NCBI GenBank assembly: GCA_040390025.1
Contig: JAZJZD010000004.1
Span: 62,001 to 126,000, forward strand
Length of the DNA: 64,000 nucleotides
Reading direction: 5' to 3'
Origin: JAVHYG01 sp040390025
Lineage (GTDB): Bacteria; Pseudomonadota; Gammaproteobacteria; Diplorickettsiales; Diplorickettsiaceae
Under the pieces are notes generated by a model. That model was not told the origin of the DNA. It was given only the letters and a program-made list of their open reading frames with translations, and ran no database searches. Below are positions 52,391 to 60,881 of this stretch, piece by piece; the stretch's first letter is position 1, and each line of letters starts with the position of its first letter. The position numbers were made by a program, and so were the translations under genes.

Positions 52391-53632
52391 TTATCCATGC
52401 ATCCGGATTCGGTTTAATTGTGAATTAGCCGTATTATCTTTTGTTGCAGTATCTAACACGGCTTTACTATACTTTTCTTCAACGGCTCTAAAAAAAGGAA
52501 AGCAAGTCAATAAAGAAGAAATATATGAGGAAGGTTTTTTTTGTGAATCAGAAAGGATCTCGACATTATGATTTTTATCACTGCCCAAAGATAACGGCGG
52601 TAACACCCTTGTATTTACTGAAGAGTACAATGGTAAAAGATTAGGTTTAGCCACAAATTGGCTTTCTAAACTATCAATATTCGGCACTTCTCTAAAAATA
52701 GTCGGGCCACATTCAACAGTACTCTTATTTTTTTTGATTACTTGATTAATACCCGTTTTAACAGTCAAGATAGCAGCAACAACCCCAACCACAGCCGCGC
52801 CAATAGGCGCTAAAAAAGGCACTCCAGCCAAACTTAAAAAAGCAAAAGCGATGCCGCCACCCACAAACCCTAAAACAATGCCCAATACTATTGATTTGAA
52901 ATAACCTTTCAATGTAGACCAATAATGATGGTTAATACTTTTTTCTGTATAAACCTCATTTCTTTTTGCTAATTTATCTCTTTTTTCCGCATCTAACATG
53001 GCCTCTTCATTGGGGTTATCCGGGTTCATTTTAAACGTGTATCGATATACTTTATCGTCATTTATAAAATAGATCCTTCCTGACAAAAGTTTACAATCAA
53101 CTGTTTTCTCTTTGTATTTACCAATCGCTAACAGCGATAACTGATCCATTAGCTGTCTCGCATTTATTTGCAGACTCGGATCATTGGTTGCTGAAATTTC
53201 AACTTGCTTAACTAATTTAGTATTTAACTCGCTTAAAATTTCAAAAAAATACTTACCTATACTCCCTTTCCCTTTTTCATAAACAATTAAAATACCGTGA
53301 GGCTTGTCCGGAACAATTTCATCACCTTTTAATCGCGCTAAACGAGGAACTTTAACGCCTCTAAAATAATCGCCAATTTCTTCCCAAAATTTTTCTTCTA
53401 CTTCATTACGCGCACCAAGAATTCTAAGTGCTTCATTTATCTTTAGTAAGGTATTTTGTGGCAGCAGCGCACGAATATTTCCATGGTTATTTCTATAAAA
53501 TACTAATATCGAACAACCATCATTCGTCGTATTGGGTAAATTTTTTAACCATTTTTTTGCCACTTTTTTACTGGCATGTACATAAACTTCTTCACTTTCA
53601 TTACATAAGGAATCTAACGTAACATTTATCAT
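52391..53632 (-). CDS. unknown 413-residue protein with a hydrophobic hairpin, candidate effector
   Basis: No family recognised. A soluble N-terminal part (about 1-250) contains GCSILVFYRNNHGNIRALLP and KPHGILIVYEKGKGSIGKYF. Two Gly/Ala-rich hydrophobic segments at about 265-310 (IVLGIVLGFVGGGIAFAFLS; APIGAAVVGVVAAILTV) form a likely membrane hairpin, followed by a polar tail. This layout is common in secreted proteins that insert into host membranes. Upstream there is a degenerate PmrA-like box (ATTAAT, N5, ATTTAT, then TACTAT at 11 nt). Function unknown. Confidence 0.72.
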   Translation of the reverse strand: MINVTLDSLCNESEEVYVHASKKVAKKWLKNLPNTTNDGCSILVFYRNNHGNIRALLPQNTLLKINEALRILGARNEVEEKFWEEIGDYFRGVKVPRLARLKGDEIVPDKPHGILIVYEKGKGSIGKYFFEILSELNTKLVKQVEISATNDPSLQINARQLMDQLSLLAIGKYKEKTVDCKLLSGRIYFINDDKVYRYTFKMNPDNPNEEAMLDAEKRDKLAKRNEVYTEKSINHHYWSTLKGYFKSIVLGIVLGFVGGGIAFAFLSLAGVPFLAPIGAAVVGVVAAILTVKTGINQVIKKNKSTVECGPTIFREVPNIDSLESQFVAKPNLLPLYSSVNTRVLPPLSLGSDKNHNVEILSDSQKKPSSYISSLLTCFPFFRAVEEKYSKAVLDTATKDNTANSQLNRIRMHG

Positions 53633-53804
53633 ATTTTTTTTATTATTTTTTACTATATTGTTAAATAGTAATAAAAAACAAATAAATTATCAATTAATAA
53701 AAATAGATAGTGTTTTTATTCAAAAATTTATAAACAATTAATAACTGACAATCAGATAAATGAATTTTTAAAATAAAGAAAAGCTTATTATTTTTTCATA
53801 AAAA

Positions 53805-54692
53805 TTACTTGATGTGGTTATTTTTATTCCAATGCAACTTTGTGCGTAGTGTTTCAAAGTAATTATAATCAAGTGGATGAATCAATCGTAATGATTTAGA
53901 ATTTTTTCGAATACTAATCTCAGCGCCTACGGGAACAGGCAACCGTGCTTGTCCATCGCAACTTAACGAGGGCGGCGATTGTCTATGAGTATCTACGTGG
54001 ATAACAATATGGCTTTTTGCACTAACAACAATCGGTCTAGCACTTAAGGTATGGGGAAACATGGGAACTAACACAAGAGCATCCAATTGCGGATGCAAAA
54101 TAGGGCCTCCTCCTGATAAAGCATAGGCTGTTGATCCGGTAGGTGTAGAAATGATCAAGCCATCCGCCTGTTGTACGCAGACAAACTGGTCGTCGATAGT
54201 GATAGAAAACTCTATCATACGTGCTTCCTTACCAAGTGTTAGTACGACTTCATTTAATGCAACACCTGACTGCACCTCATTATCTCGTAGTGCAACCGTT
54301 GCGTTTAATAAAAACCGTTCTTCTTCTTGATAATTTCCAGCTAACACCTCGCCAATTTTCTCTTTTAGATCTTGTGGTCGAATATCGGTAAGAAAACCCA
54401 AACGTCCGCGATTTATTCCTAGAACGGGAATCCCATGCGCCACAGCACTGTGCGCTGCATTAATTAAGCTACCATCCCCCCCCACGACAATCAGTAAATC
54501 AACTTTCCCCTCTAAATGCTCTCGAGAAAAATAATCGCAGGATCGGCCTTTTAAGAATTTTGCCGTCTCTTCTTCAACCAGTACCTTAAGATTCTGTGCT
54601 TGCAAATAATCTAAAACAGCAAGAAGCGTATCACTAACATCCCTCATGCCTTGCCTACCGATTAACCCGATTTTAGAAAAAATTTTTGACAT
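53805..54692 (-). CDS. nadK: NAD kinase
   Basis: Phosphorylates NAD to NADP; 295 residues. The GGDGS motif (VVGGDGSLINAAHSAV), the NE/D element (GVALNEVVLTLG) and the conserved GLIISTPTGSTAYALSGGGP followed by PMFPHTLSARPIVV are all present. Stands alone; the preceding gap is full of repeats. Confidence 0.97.
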   Translation of the reverse strand: MSKIFSKIGLIGRQGMRDVSDTLLAVLDYLQAQNLKVLVEEETAKFLKGRSCDYFSREHLEGKVDLLIVVGGDGSLINAAHSAVAHGIPVLGINRGRLGFLTDIRPQDLKEKIGEVLAGNYQEEERFLLNATVALRDNEVQSGVALNEVVLTLGKEARMIEFSITIDDQFVCVQQADGLIISTPTGSTAYALSGGGPILHPQLDALVLVPMFPHTLSARPIVVSAKSHIVIHVDTHRQSPPSLSCDGQARLPVPVGAEISIRKNSKSLRLIHPLDYNYFETLRTKLHWNKNNHIK

Positions 54693-54784
54693 ATTTTAGA
54701 TACCTAAGTTAAGTATCGCTATCCTGAGCAAATAGTTGTGCATAGTCAAACGCAGAGCTTATACTAAAGAGGATTTTTTAACCT

Positions 54785-55004
54785 TGTATACCGCTCGTAC
54801 CCGAAGATGCAAATTTCTTAAGTTCACCCGATCACATAAAACGGTTCCCAAGCAAAGCTTGTACGCCGTTATTCAAGAGGAGAATCGCGATTCTCCTCTT
54901 GAAAATCTCTATCGCGAGAGGAAGCACCCGCACCTATCTTGGTGCTAAAGTGAGTCTTCAATCCGTTGTAACTGGAACGATAGGTGCGGGGTGCAAAGAG
55001 TATA
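54785..55004. repeat. composite palindromic repeat in inverted order (A-D-B-C) upstream of grpE
   Basis: Half of an A module (TATACCGCTCGTACCCGAAG), an inverted D module (CGATCACATAAAACGGTTCC to GTACGCCGTT), an inverted B module (ATTCAAGAGGAGAATCGCG to CTCCTCTTGAA, then CTCGCGAGAGGAAGC) and a C module (CACCCGCACCTATCTT to CGATAGGTGCGGGGTGC). Its right edge ends 2 nt before the -35 of the heat-shock promoter. Confidence 0.85.
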
Positions 55005-55006
55005 AG

Positions 55007-55036
55007 CTTGAATCCCGTGTCTATAACCTCCATAAT
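55007..55036 (+). promoter_or_regulatory. sigma-32-type heat-shock promoter of grpE
   Basis: CTTGAA at 55007-55012 and CTCCATAAT at 55028-55036, separated by 15 nt, fit the sigma-32 pattern CTTGAAA-N11-16-CCCCATNT. It lies about 58 nt before the grpE start. Confidence 0.65.
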
Positions 55037-55093
55037 TCTTATCTATTATAGGATACATCTCTCTTTCTTTAAAAAAATAGGAGACTTATTAGA

Positions 55094-55768
55094 ATGAGTA
55101 AAAAAAATGAGAGCTCTAAAAAAACCACCTGGGAAAAATTAAATGCGCAAGCAGAGCACGAGGTAACAGCTAATGAACCTGTGATAAAAGAGGAAGCTTT
55201 TTCAGCTAAAAAATCAGAGTCCTCGCCCAGTAAATTGACCCATCCTTCTTATGAGGAGCTAGAAGAACAACTTTTCAAAACTGAAACCCAACTTGAAGAA
55301 CATAAAAGTAAAGTGACTCAATACAAAGAACAAGATACCTATCGGCTTGCAGAGATGGAAAATATACGACGTCGTTGCAAGCTTGATATCGAAAACGCCT
55401 ATAAATTTTCATTAGAAAAAATTATCAAAGAGCTATTACCTGTAAAAGACAGTTTAGAGGCAGCCCTCGCTCCTATTACAACAGAGAATGCCGCTTCGTT
55501 AAAAGGCATCCAATTAACGCTTAATCAATTACAAAGCGTACTAGAAAAAAATGGTGTGGAAATGGTTGAACCTACAACGGGAGAACCCTTTGATGCGCAT
55601 TATCATCAGGCTATGCTCACAGAAGAAACTGTTGAACACGCCCCAAATACCATCCTTAAAGTCCTGCAAAAAGGTTATTTACTCAATAAAAGGTTGATGC
55701 GCCCTGCTTTGGTGGTTGTAGCTAAAGCCAGTGAAGAAAATACACAGTCAACTACGAATACGCCTTGA
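55094..55768 (+). CDS. grpE: nucleotide exchange factor GrpE
   Basis: Releases ADP from DnaK; 224 residues. A long charged N-terminal part and coiled coil (to about residue 100) is followed by the conserved YRLAEMENIRRRCKLDIENA and the beta domain with VEMVEPTTGEPFDAHYHQAM and VLQKGYLLNKRLMRPALVVV. AGGAGA precedes the ATG. Heads the grpE-dnaK-dnaJ cluster. Confidence 0.97.
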   Translation: MSKKNESSKKTTWEKLNAQAEHEVTANEPVIKEEAFSAKKSESSPSKLTHPSYEELEEQLFKTETQLEEHKSKVTQYKEQDTYRLAEMENIRRRCKLDIENAYKFSLEKIIKELLPVKDSLEAALAPITTENAASLKGIQLTLNQLQSVLEKNGVEMVEPTTGEPFDAHYHQAMLTEETVEHAPNTILKVLQKGYLLNKRLMRPALVVVAKASEENTQSTTNTP

Positions 55769-55956
55769 AAATGGCGTTACTAAGCCCAATTTTAGAAAAG
55801 TTGTTGGGTATTAAGCCAACAGACGGTTTTTAGTTCATTTAATAGGAAACAACGTTTAGAGGATGGATTGACCCTAAACGAAATTTTTGGATCAGCGCTG
55901 CTTTTCCAGGATAGATTAGGCGGCACAAGAAATTAGCTATTTATGCGGAGAATACT

Positions 55957-57912
55957 ATGGCAAGTGCAATAATCGGCATCGACCTCGGCACCACAAACTC
56001 GTGTGTTGCTGTTATGGAAGGTGGAAAATCTAAAGTAATAGAAAATAAAGAAGGGCGAAGAACAACACCTTCGGTCGTCAGCTACGATAGTAATGAAATA
56101 AAAGTAGGTGAAGTTGCTAAACGGCAATCTGTCACCAAACCAAAAGAGACCTTCTATGCGGTAAAGCGCCTAATAGGCCGCAAGTTTAAAGATGATGCTG
56201 TGCAAAAAGACATCAAGATGGTCCCCTATAAAATTATCGAAGCTGAAAATGGCGATGCTTGGCTAGAAGTAGGCGGAAAGAAATTATCGCCACAAGAAGT
56301 CTCGGCACAGATATTAATGAAGCTAAAAAAAGATGCAGAAGCCTATCTAGGACATGAAATAAAAGAAGCTGTTATTACCGTACCTGCTTATTTCAATGAC
56401 TCCCAACGCCAAGCCACCAAAGATGCAGGACGTATTGCCGGGCTTGAAGTTAAACGTATTATCAACGAACCTACTGCTGCTGCCTTAGCCTATGGTCTCG
56501 ACAAAAAACGTGGCGATTCCACCGTGGCTGTCTACGACTTAGGGGGCGGTACTTTCGATATCTCCATCATTGAAATCGCCGAAGTCGATGGCGAGCATCA
56601 ATTCGAAGTATTAGCTACCAATGGTGATACCTTTCTTGGTGGTGAAGACTTTGACTTACGTGTTATTAATTATCTTGCAGATGAATTCAAAAAGGATCAA
56701 GGCATTGATCTACACAATGATCCGCTAGCTTTACAACGGCTCAAAGAAGCGGCCGAAAAAGCAAAAATTGAACTCTCATCCGCACAAGAGACGGAGATTA
56801 ACCTACCCTATATTACTGCCGACAGTAGTGGTCCAAAACATCTACACATCAAACTGACTCGCGCAAAATTAGAGTCGTTGGTAGAAGAACTTATTGAACG
56901 TACCATAAAGCCATGTGAAATAGCGCTTAAAGACGCAAAAATTTCTAAGGATAAAATATCCCAAGTTATTTTAGTCGGCGGACAGACACGCATGCCTAAA
57001 GTACAGGAAGTCGTAAAAAACTTCTTTGGAAAAGATGCGCGCCATGATGTCAACCCTGATGAAGCCGTTGCTATTGGTGCGGCTATTCAAGGTGGTGTAT
57101 TAGCTGGAACCGTTAAAGATGTATTGCTGTTAGATGTCACACCGCTTTCCTTAGGAATAGAAACCCTAGGTGGTGTTATGACAAAGCTTATTGAGAAAAA
57201 TACCACTATTCCAACCAAAGCCAGCCAAACCTTTTCTACGGCAGATGATAATCAAACCGCTGTAACCATCCACGTGTTACAAGGTGAACGGGAAATGGCT
57301 TCTGCGAATAAATCATTAGGACGTTTTGATTTATCCGAGATACCCTCCGCACCGCGTGGTACACCACAAATCGAAGTAACCTTTGATATCGATGCCAATG
57401 GTATTCTTAACGTCTCTGCGAAAAACAAAGCAACAGGCAAAGAGCAAAAGATTGTCATCAAAGCGGCCAGCGGCTTATCAGAAGCTGAAATTCAGCAGAT
57501 GGTAAAAGATGCTGAAACACATGCTGATGAAGATCGTAAATTCCATGAATTCATACAAATTCGGAACCAAGCGGATAACTTAATTCACGGAACCAGCAAA
57601 GCATTAAAAGATGCCGGTGACAAAATTAATGCCGAAGAAAAAACTGAGTTAGAGAAGGCGATTGAGACCTTGAAGGAATCACTTAAAGGTAATGACAAAG
57701 CGGATATTGAAGCGAAACTTAAAGAGCTCACTGATATTTCAGGAAAAATGGCTGAACGTCTCTATGCCCAACAGCCTGGCGCTGACACAAATACAACTGC
57801 TGAATCATCCACAGGTTCTACTCAGCCCAATGAGAAAGAAAAAGGAGATATTGAAGACGCTGTATTTGAAGAAGTAAAAGATAAAGATAAAAAAGACAAG
57901 GATAAAGAGTAA
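55957..57912 (+). CDS. dnaK: molecular chaperone DnaK (Hsp70)
   Basis: ATP-dependent chaperone, 651 residues. ATPase domain: IGIDLGTTNSCVAVMEGG, AVITVPAYFNDSQRQATKDA, AVYDLGGGTFDISIIE, ILVGGQTRMPKVQ. The linker DVLLLDVTPLSLGIE leads to the substrate domain. The end has the usual AVFEEVKD but continues with a short Lys/Asp-rich tail (KDKKDKDKE), slightly unusual. GGAGAA precedes the ATG. The 188-nt grpE-dnaK gap shows no second clear sigma-32 promoter. Confidence 0.98.
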   Translation: MASAIIGIDLGTTNSCVAVMEGGKSKVIENKEGRRTTPSVVSYDSNEIKVGEVAKRQSVTKPKETFYAVKRLIGRKFKDDAVQKDIKMVPYKIIEAENGDAWLEVGGKKLSPQEVSAQILMKLKKDAEAYLGHEIKEAVITVPAYFNDSQRQATKDAGRIAGLEVKRIINEPTAAALAYGLDKKRGDSTVAVYDLGGGTFDISIIEIAEVDGEHQFEVLATNGDTFLGGEDFDLRVINYLADEFKKDQGIDLHNDPLALQRLKEAAEKAKIELSSAQETEINLPYITADSSGPKHLHIKLTRAKLESLVEELIERTIKPCEIALKDAKISKDKISQVILVGGQTRMPKVQEVVKNFFGKDARHDVNPDEAVAIGAAIQGGVLAGTVKDVLLLDVTPLSLGIETLGGVMTKLIEKNTTIPTKASQTFSTADDNQTAVTIHVLQGEREMASANKSLGRFDLSEIPSAPRGTPQIEVTFDIDANGILNVSAKNKATGKEQKIVIKAASGLSEAEIQQMVKDAETHADEDRKFHEFIQIRNQADNLIHGTSKALKDAGDKINAEEKTELEKAIETLKESLKGNDKADIEAKLKELTDISGKMAERLYAQQPGADTNTTAESSTGSTQPNEKEKGDIEDAVFEEVKDKDKKDKDKE

Positions 57913-57924
57913 TTTATCACAACG

Positions 57925-57959
57925 GTATTATCGGTTAAGATTTACTTAGCCGATAATAC
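57925..57959 (+). other. long hairpin in the dnaK-dnaJ gap
   Basis: A 15-bp stem (57925-57939 with 57945-57959, one G-U pair) with a 5-nt loop lies 12 nt after the dnaK stop. There is no T-run after it, so it is more likely an mRNA-stabilising or processing structure that keeps dnaK transcript above dnaJ than a full terminator. Confidence 0.55.
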
Positions 57960-58120
57960 ACGCTTGGCAATAAATAAAGATTTAACGAGAACTTAAGATA
58001 TCTCTTAACTAAACTGTTAAAGCAATATTTAGAAGCCAATAATATTTAAAATAAGCACTATTCTAACACTAAATTTAAATCCCTTTTTACAACGGGATTT
58101 TTCTATCTTTGGCTCTAATT

Positions 58121-59260
58121 ATGGCGAAACAGGATTATTATAAAATACTAGGTGTTTCTCGCACAGCAAATGAAAGTGAAATTAAAAAAGCTTATCGCAA
58201 ACTCGCGATGAAATACCACCCTGATCGTAATCAGAACGAATCAGACAAAAAAAAGGCGGAAGAAAACTTTAAAGAGGCTAAAGAAGCCTACGAAGTTTTA
58301 TCCGACTCTTCTAAGCGAGAGGCTTATGATCAATTTGGTCATGCCGGTGTAGAAGCCGGTATGGGTGCTGGTGGTAGTTCCCGTGGTTTTAACTTCAGTG
58401 ATGTCTTTGGCGATATGGGAGATGTCTTTGGTGACATTTTTGGCGGTCGTGGTGGCAGCCAACAAAGACAACGTGCGCAACGGGGTGCAGACCTACGCTA
58501 TACTTTAGAAATAGATCTAGAAGCTGCGTTACACGGTACAACGGTAGAAATTCGTATCCCTCGCCTTGCTACTTGTAAAAGTTGTGGCGGCTCAGGTGCA
58601 CGCAAAGGAACCCAAGCCACCTCTTGTAAGACCTGCGAAGGGCAAGGCCAAGTTCGAATTCAACAAGGTTTTTTTACGATTCAACAAACCTGTCCCGATT
58701 GTCACGGTTCTGGCCAAACTATTAAAGATCCTTGCCCAGATTGTCACGGCCAAGGTCAAGTACAAGAAGCAAAAACCTTATCTGTTAAGATTCCTGCAGG
58801 AATTGATGAGGGAAATCGAATTCGCTTAACGGGTGAAGGTGAAGCCGGTATGCTAGGTGCGTCTGCAGGCGATCTCTATATTGAAATTCATCTGAAACCA
58901 CATCCATTATTTAAACGTGAAGGTAACCATTTATATTGCGACGTACCAATTAGTTTTATACTCGCTGCATTAGGTGGCGAAATTGAAGTTCCTACTTTAT
59001 CCGGTATTGTAAAACTTCATATTCCTGCTGAAACGCAAAGTGGAAAAATTTTGCGTCTACGCGGTAAAGGTGTTCCTGGGCGTCCTGGTGTCACAGGTGA
59101 TTTACTTTGTCGTGTATTTGTTGAAACGCCTGTTAATCTCAACAAACAACAAAAAGAATCAATTCGCGCACTCGATAATTTATTCCAACATCCTGGAGAG
59201 AATCACTACCCTCAATCAAAGAAATGGCTTGAAGCTATGCGGAAATTTTTTAATAAATAA
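58121..59260 (+). CDS. dnaJ: co-chaperone DnaJ (Hsp40)
   Basis: Stimulates DnaK ATPase and delivers clients; 379 residues from the ATG at 58121. J-domain: DYYKILGVSRTANESEIKKA and YHPDRN with the essential HPD. A Gly/Phe-rich stretch follows, then four zinc repeats CKSCGGSG, CKTCEGQG, CPDCHGSG, CPDCHGQG, and the C-terminal client domains. A TTG at 58109 could add four residues. Third gene of the heat-shock cluster. Confidence 0.98.
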   Translation: MAKQDYYKILGVSRTANESEIKKAYRKLAMKYHPDRNQNESDKKKAEENFKEAKEAYEVLSDSSKREAYDQFGHAGVEAGMGAGGSSRGFNFSDVFGDMGDVFGDIFGGRGGSQQRQRAQRGADLRYTLEIDLEAALHGTTVEIRIPRLATCKSCGGSGARKGTQATSCKTCEGQGQVRIQQGFFTIQQTCPDCHGSGQTIKDPCPDCHGQGQVQEAKTLSVKIPAGIDEGNRIRLTGEGEAGMLGASAGDLYIEIHLKPHPLFKREGNHLYCDVPISFILAALGGEIEVPTLSGIVKLHIPAETQSGKILRLRGKGVPGRPGVTGDLLCRVFVETPVNLNKQQKESIRALDNLFQHPGENHYPQSKKWLEAMRKFFNK

Positions 59261-59374
59261 AACGAGTTCCGCCAAAAAATACTATGAGGAAACTCGAAAA
59301 ATCTATTTAAAACAGGTATGATCATTACCCCTATGGATGTAGCGTACATACGCGGAATGAAATAGAGAAAAATC

Positions 59375-59851
59375 ATGAAGAAAGTTCCTATGACAAACAC
59401 CGGCGCTAAAGATTTAGAGCTCGAGTTACATGAATTAAAAACGGCAAGACGTCCAAAAATTATTGAAGCTATTGCAGAAGCACGCGCACACGGTGATCTC
59501 AAGGAAAATGCGGAATACCATGCAGCTAAAGAAATGCAAAGTTTTACCGAAGGACGAATTGCTGAAATTGAAAATAAATTAGCCGTAGCTCAAATCATTG
59601 ACGTCACGAAATTAGCGAATCATGGCAAGGTTATCTTTGGCGCTACTGTCCATCTTATTAACACCAAGACGAATAAAACGCTAAGCTATCAAATTGTCGG
59701 TGAAGACGAGGCCGATATTAAGCAAAGTAAAATTTCAGTAGCCTCCCCTATCGCAAAAGCACTCATAGGCAAAGAAGAAGGCGATGCTGTCGACGTACAA
59801 ACACCCGCCGGTTTGCTCAATCTAGAAATTGATAAAGTGGAATATATCTGA
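59375..59851 (+). CDS. greA: transcript cleavage factor GreA
   Basis: Rescues stalled RNA polymerase by inducing cleavage of the transcript; 158 residues. The coiled-coil tip with the acidic pair is in EARAHGDLKENAEYHAAKEM. The C-terminal FKBP-like domain has the expected GEDEADIKQSKISVASPIAK and KEEGDAVDVQTPAG. Usually found after carB; here it follows dnaJ by 114 nt. Confidence 0.97.
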   Translation: MKKVPMTNTGAKDLELELHELKTARRPKIIEAIAEARAHGDLKENAEYHAAKEMQSFTEGRIAEIENKLAVAQIIDVTKLANHGKVIFGATVHLINTKTNKTLSYQIVGEDEADIKQSKISVASPIAKALIGKEEGDAVDVQTPAGLLNLEIDKVEYI

Positions 59852-59852
59852 T

Positions 59853-59886
59853 TTTAAAGAAGAAGCTATTAAGCTCCTTCTTTAAA
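59853..59886. terminator. hairpin between convergent genes, possible bidirectional terminator
   Basis: TTTAAAGAAGAAGCT (59853-59867) and AGCTCCTTCTTTAAA (59872-59886) pair over 15 positions with one mismatch and a 4-nt loop. It lies between the greA stop and the stop of the minus-strand gene at 59898. Confidence 0.45.
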
Positions 59887-59897
59887 TGTAAGTTATA

Positions 59898-60647
59898 TTA
59901 AAATGGCCTTGGTGATTTAGCACTTTCACTTGCATTTTTTCGTGGAGATTTCCCTGCACTCTCTATATTCTTACGAATAAAAAAGTTGGGATCTTTTCTT
60001 TTTGCAATTGGGGTAGACGGCGCACTAGATACCCCACCCGTTTTCACTTTAGAAGGAACATCTGTTTTAGGATTTTCTGGAGAAAACCTATTCCTATTTA
60101 TTGCAGGAAAATATCCTTGTGTATAATGGTTAGCTCCATTCCTATTATCTATATTAGACTTAGTAGCGGAAAAGCTACTACGCTGAGAGCTACATGAGTT
60201 TAAAGAAGAATCGCTGACTGTACTATCGCTTCTATTTATTTGGGTGGGCGGCTTAATAAAACGAGGAAGAGGAGGAACTATAGAAATAGGGCGTGGTTCG
60301 TCATTGTCTTTAGTTTTTCCCCTCAGTGGAATTTGTAGAGTCTCTTTTCCTTTTTTTTCTTCTTCAGAAAAACTTTGTAAAGGCTGCGGTGAAACTGGAG
60401 AAGTGAGTTCTTCTTTAAGAACCTCAGGAACTTTGGGTTCAACGCTTTCTTTCCCAGATTTAACCCAATTTATATAACCCCAATAGTAAGCTCTATATTG
60501 AGTTGGCAACTTATACCATCTATCATCAGGTAATGGAAAATTTTGACCTTTTTCTTTTGCTTGCTTAATCTCTAAAATTTCTTCTGTGTGGAATCCTAAT
60601 TTACTGAAAGCTTCTTCTATTTCGACTTTTTTTTTGTTGTCTAGCAT
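59898..60647 (-). CDS. unknown 249-residue Ser/Pro-rich protein, candidate Dot/Icm effector
   Basis: No family recognised. The first 70 residues look folded and helical (EEAFSKLGFHTEEILEIKQA; LPTQYRAYYWGYINWVKSGK). The remainder is disordered, rich in Ser, Pro, Lys and Asn, with proline runs (PISIVPPLPRFIKPP) and a Ser-rich stretch (SDSTVSDSSLNSCSSQRSSF), resembling eukaryotic signalling-protein tails. The C-terminus ends ASESAKSPRPF. The gene has the most regular two-half-site PmrA box in the window, about 97 nt upstream. No signal peptide. Confidence 0.78.
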   Translation of the reverse strand: MLDNKKKVEIEEAFSKLGFHTEEILEIKQAKEKGQNFPLPDDRWYKLPTQYRAYYWGYINWVKSGKESVEPKVPEVLKEELTSPVSPQPLQSFSEEEKKGKETLQIPLRGKTKDNDEPRPISIVPPLPRFIKPPTQINRSDSTVSDSSLNSCSSQRSSFSATKSNIDNRNGANHYTQGYFPAINRNRFSPENPKTDVPSKVKTGGVSSAPSTPIAKRKDPNFFIRKNIESAGKSPRKNASESAKSPRPF

Positions 60648-60727
60648 AAAACCCCTTACAAATAATTATTTCTCATAAGATCCTTCTGATAAAAAACAAA
60701 TGAATAAACTAAAATCCTTAAGTAGGT

Positions 60728-60760
60728 AGAGTAGCGATACATGCTTAAAATTTTATTAAG
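60728..60760 (-). promoter_or_regulatory. PmrA-type box and -10 upstream of the 249-residue gene
   Basis: Minus-strand CTTAAT (60760-60755) and TTTAAG (60749-60744), 5 nt apart, match YTTAAK-N5-YTTAAK exactly. A 10-nt spacer (60743-60734) and TACTCT (60733-60728) follow. Confidence 0.72.
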
Positions 60761-60881
60761 TATAAAAACTACTTTTTATATAATAAAAAAATATTTAATA
60801 AAGAAAATAACTCTATAAAATATGTGATATTCTTAGTTAGGTTATTTATTAAAATAATAATTTTTAAAAAGGATTTTAAAT

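Noticed and set aside
54736..54948. 70-residue plus-strand frame containing ENRDSPLE
   Set aside because: It lies within the repeat cluster before grpE and is explained by the repeat.
55769..55956. Second heat-shock promoter before dnaK
   Set aside because: No CTTGAA-like element with a CCCCAT-like partner at suitable spacing was found.
60780..60881. PmrA-like box before the 252-residue gene
   Set aside because: Several TTAA occur in this AT-rich stretch but none has a partner 11 nt away with a -10 at the shared spacing.
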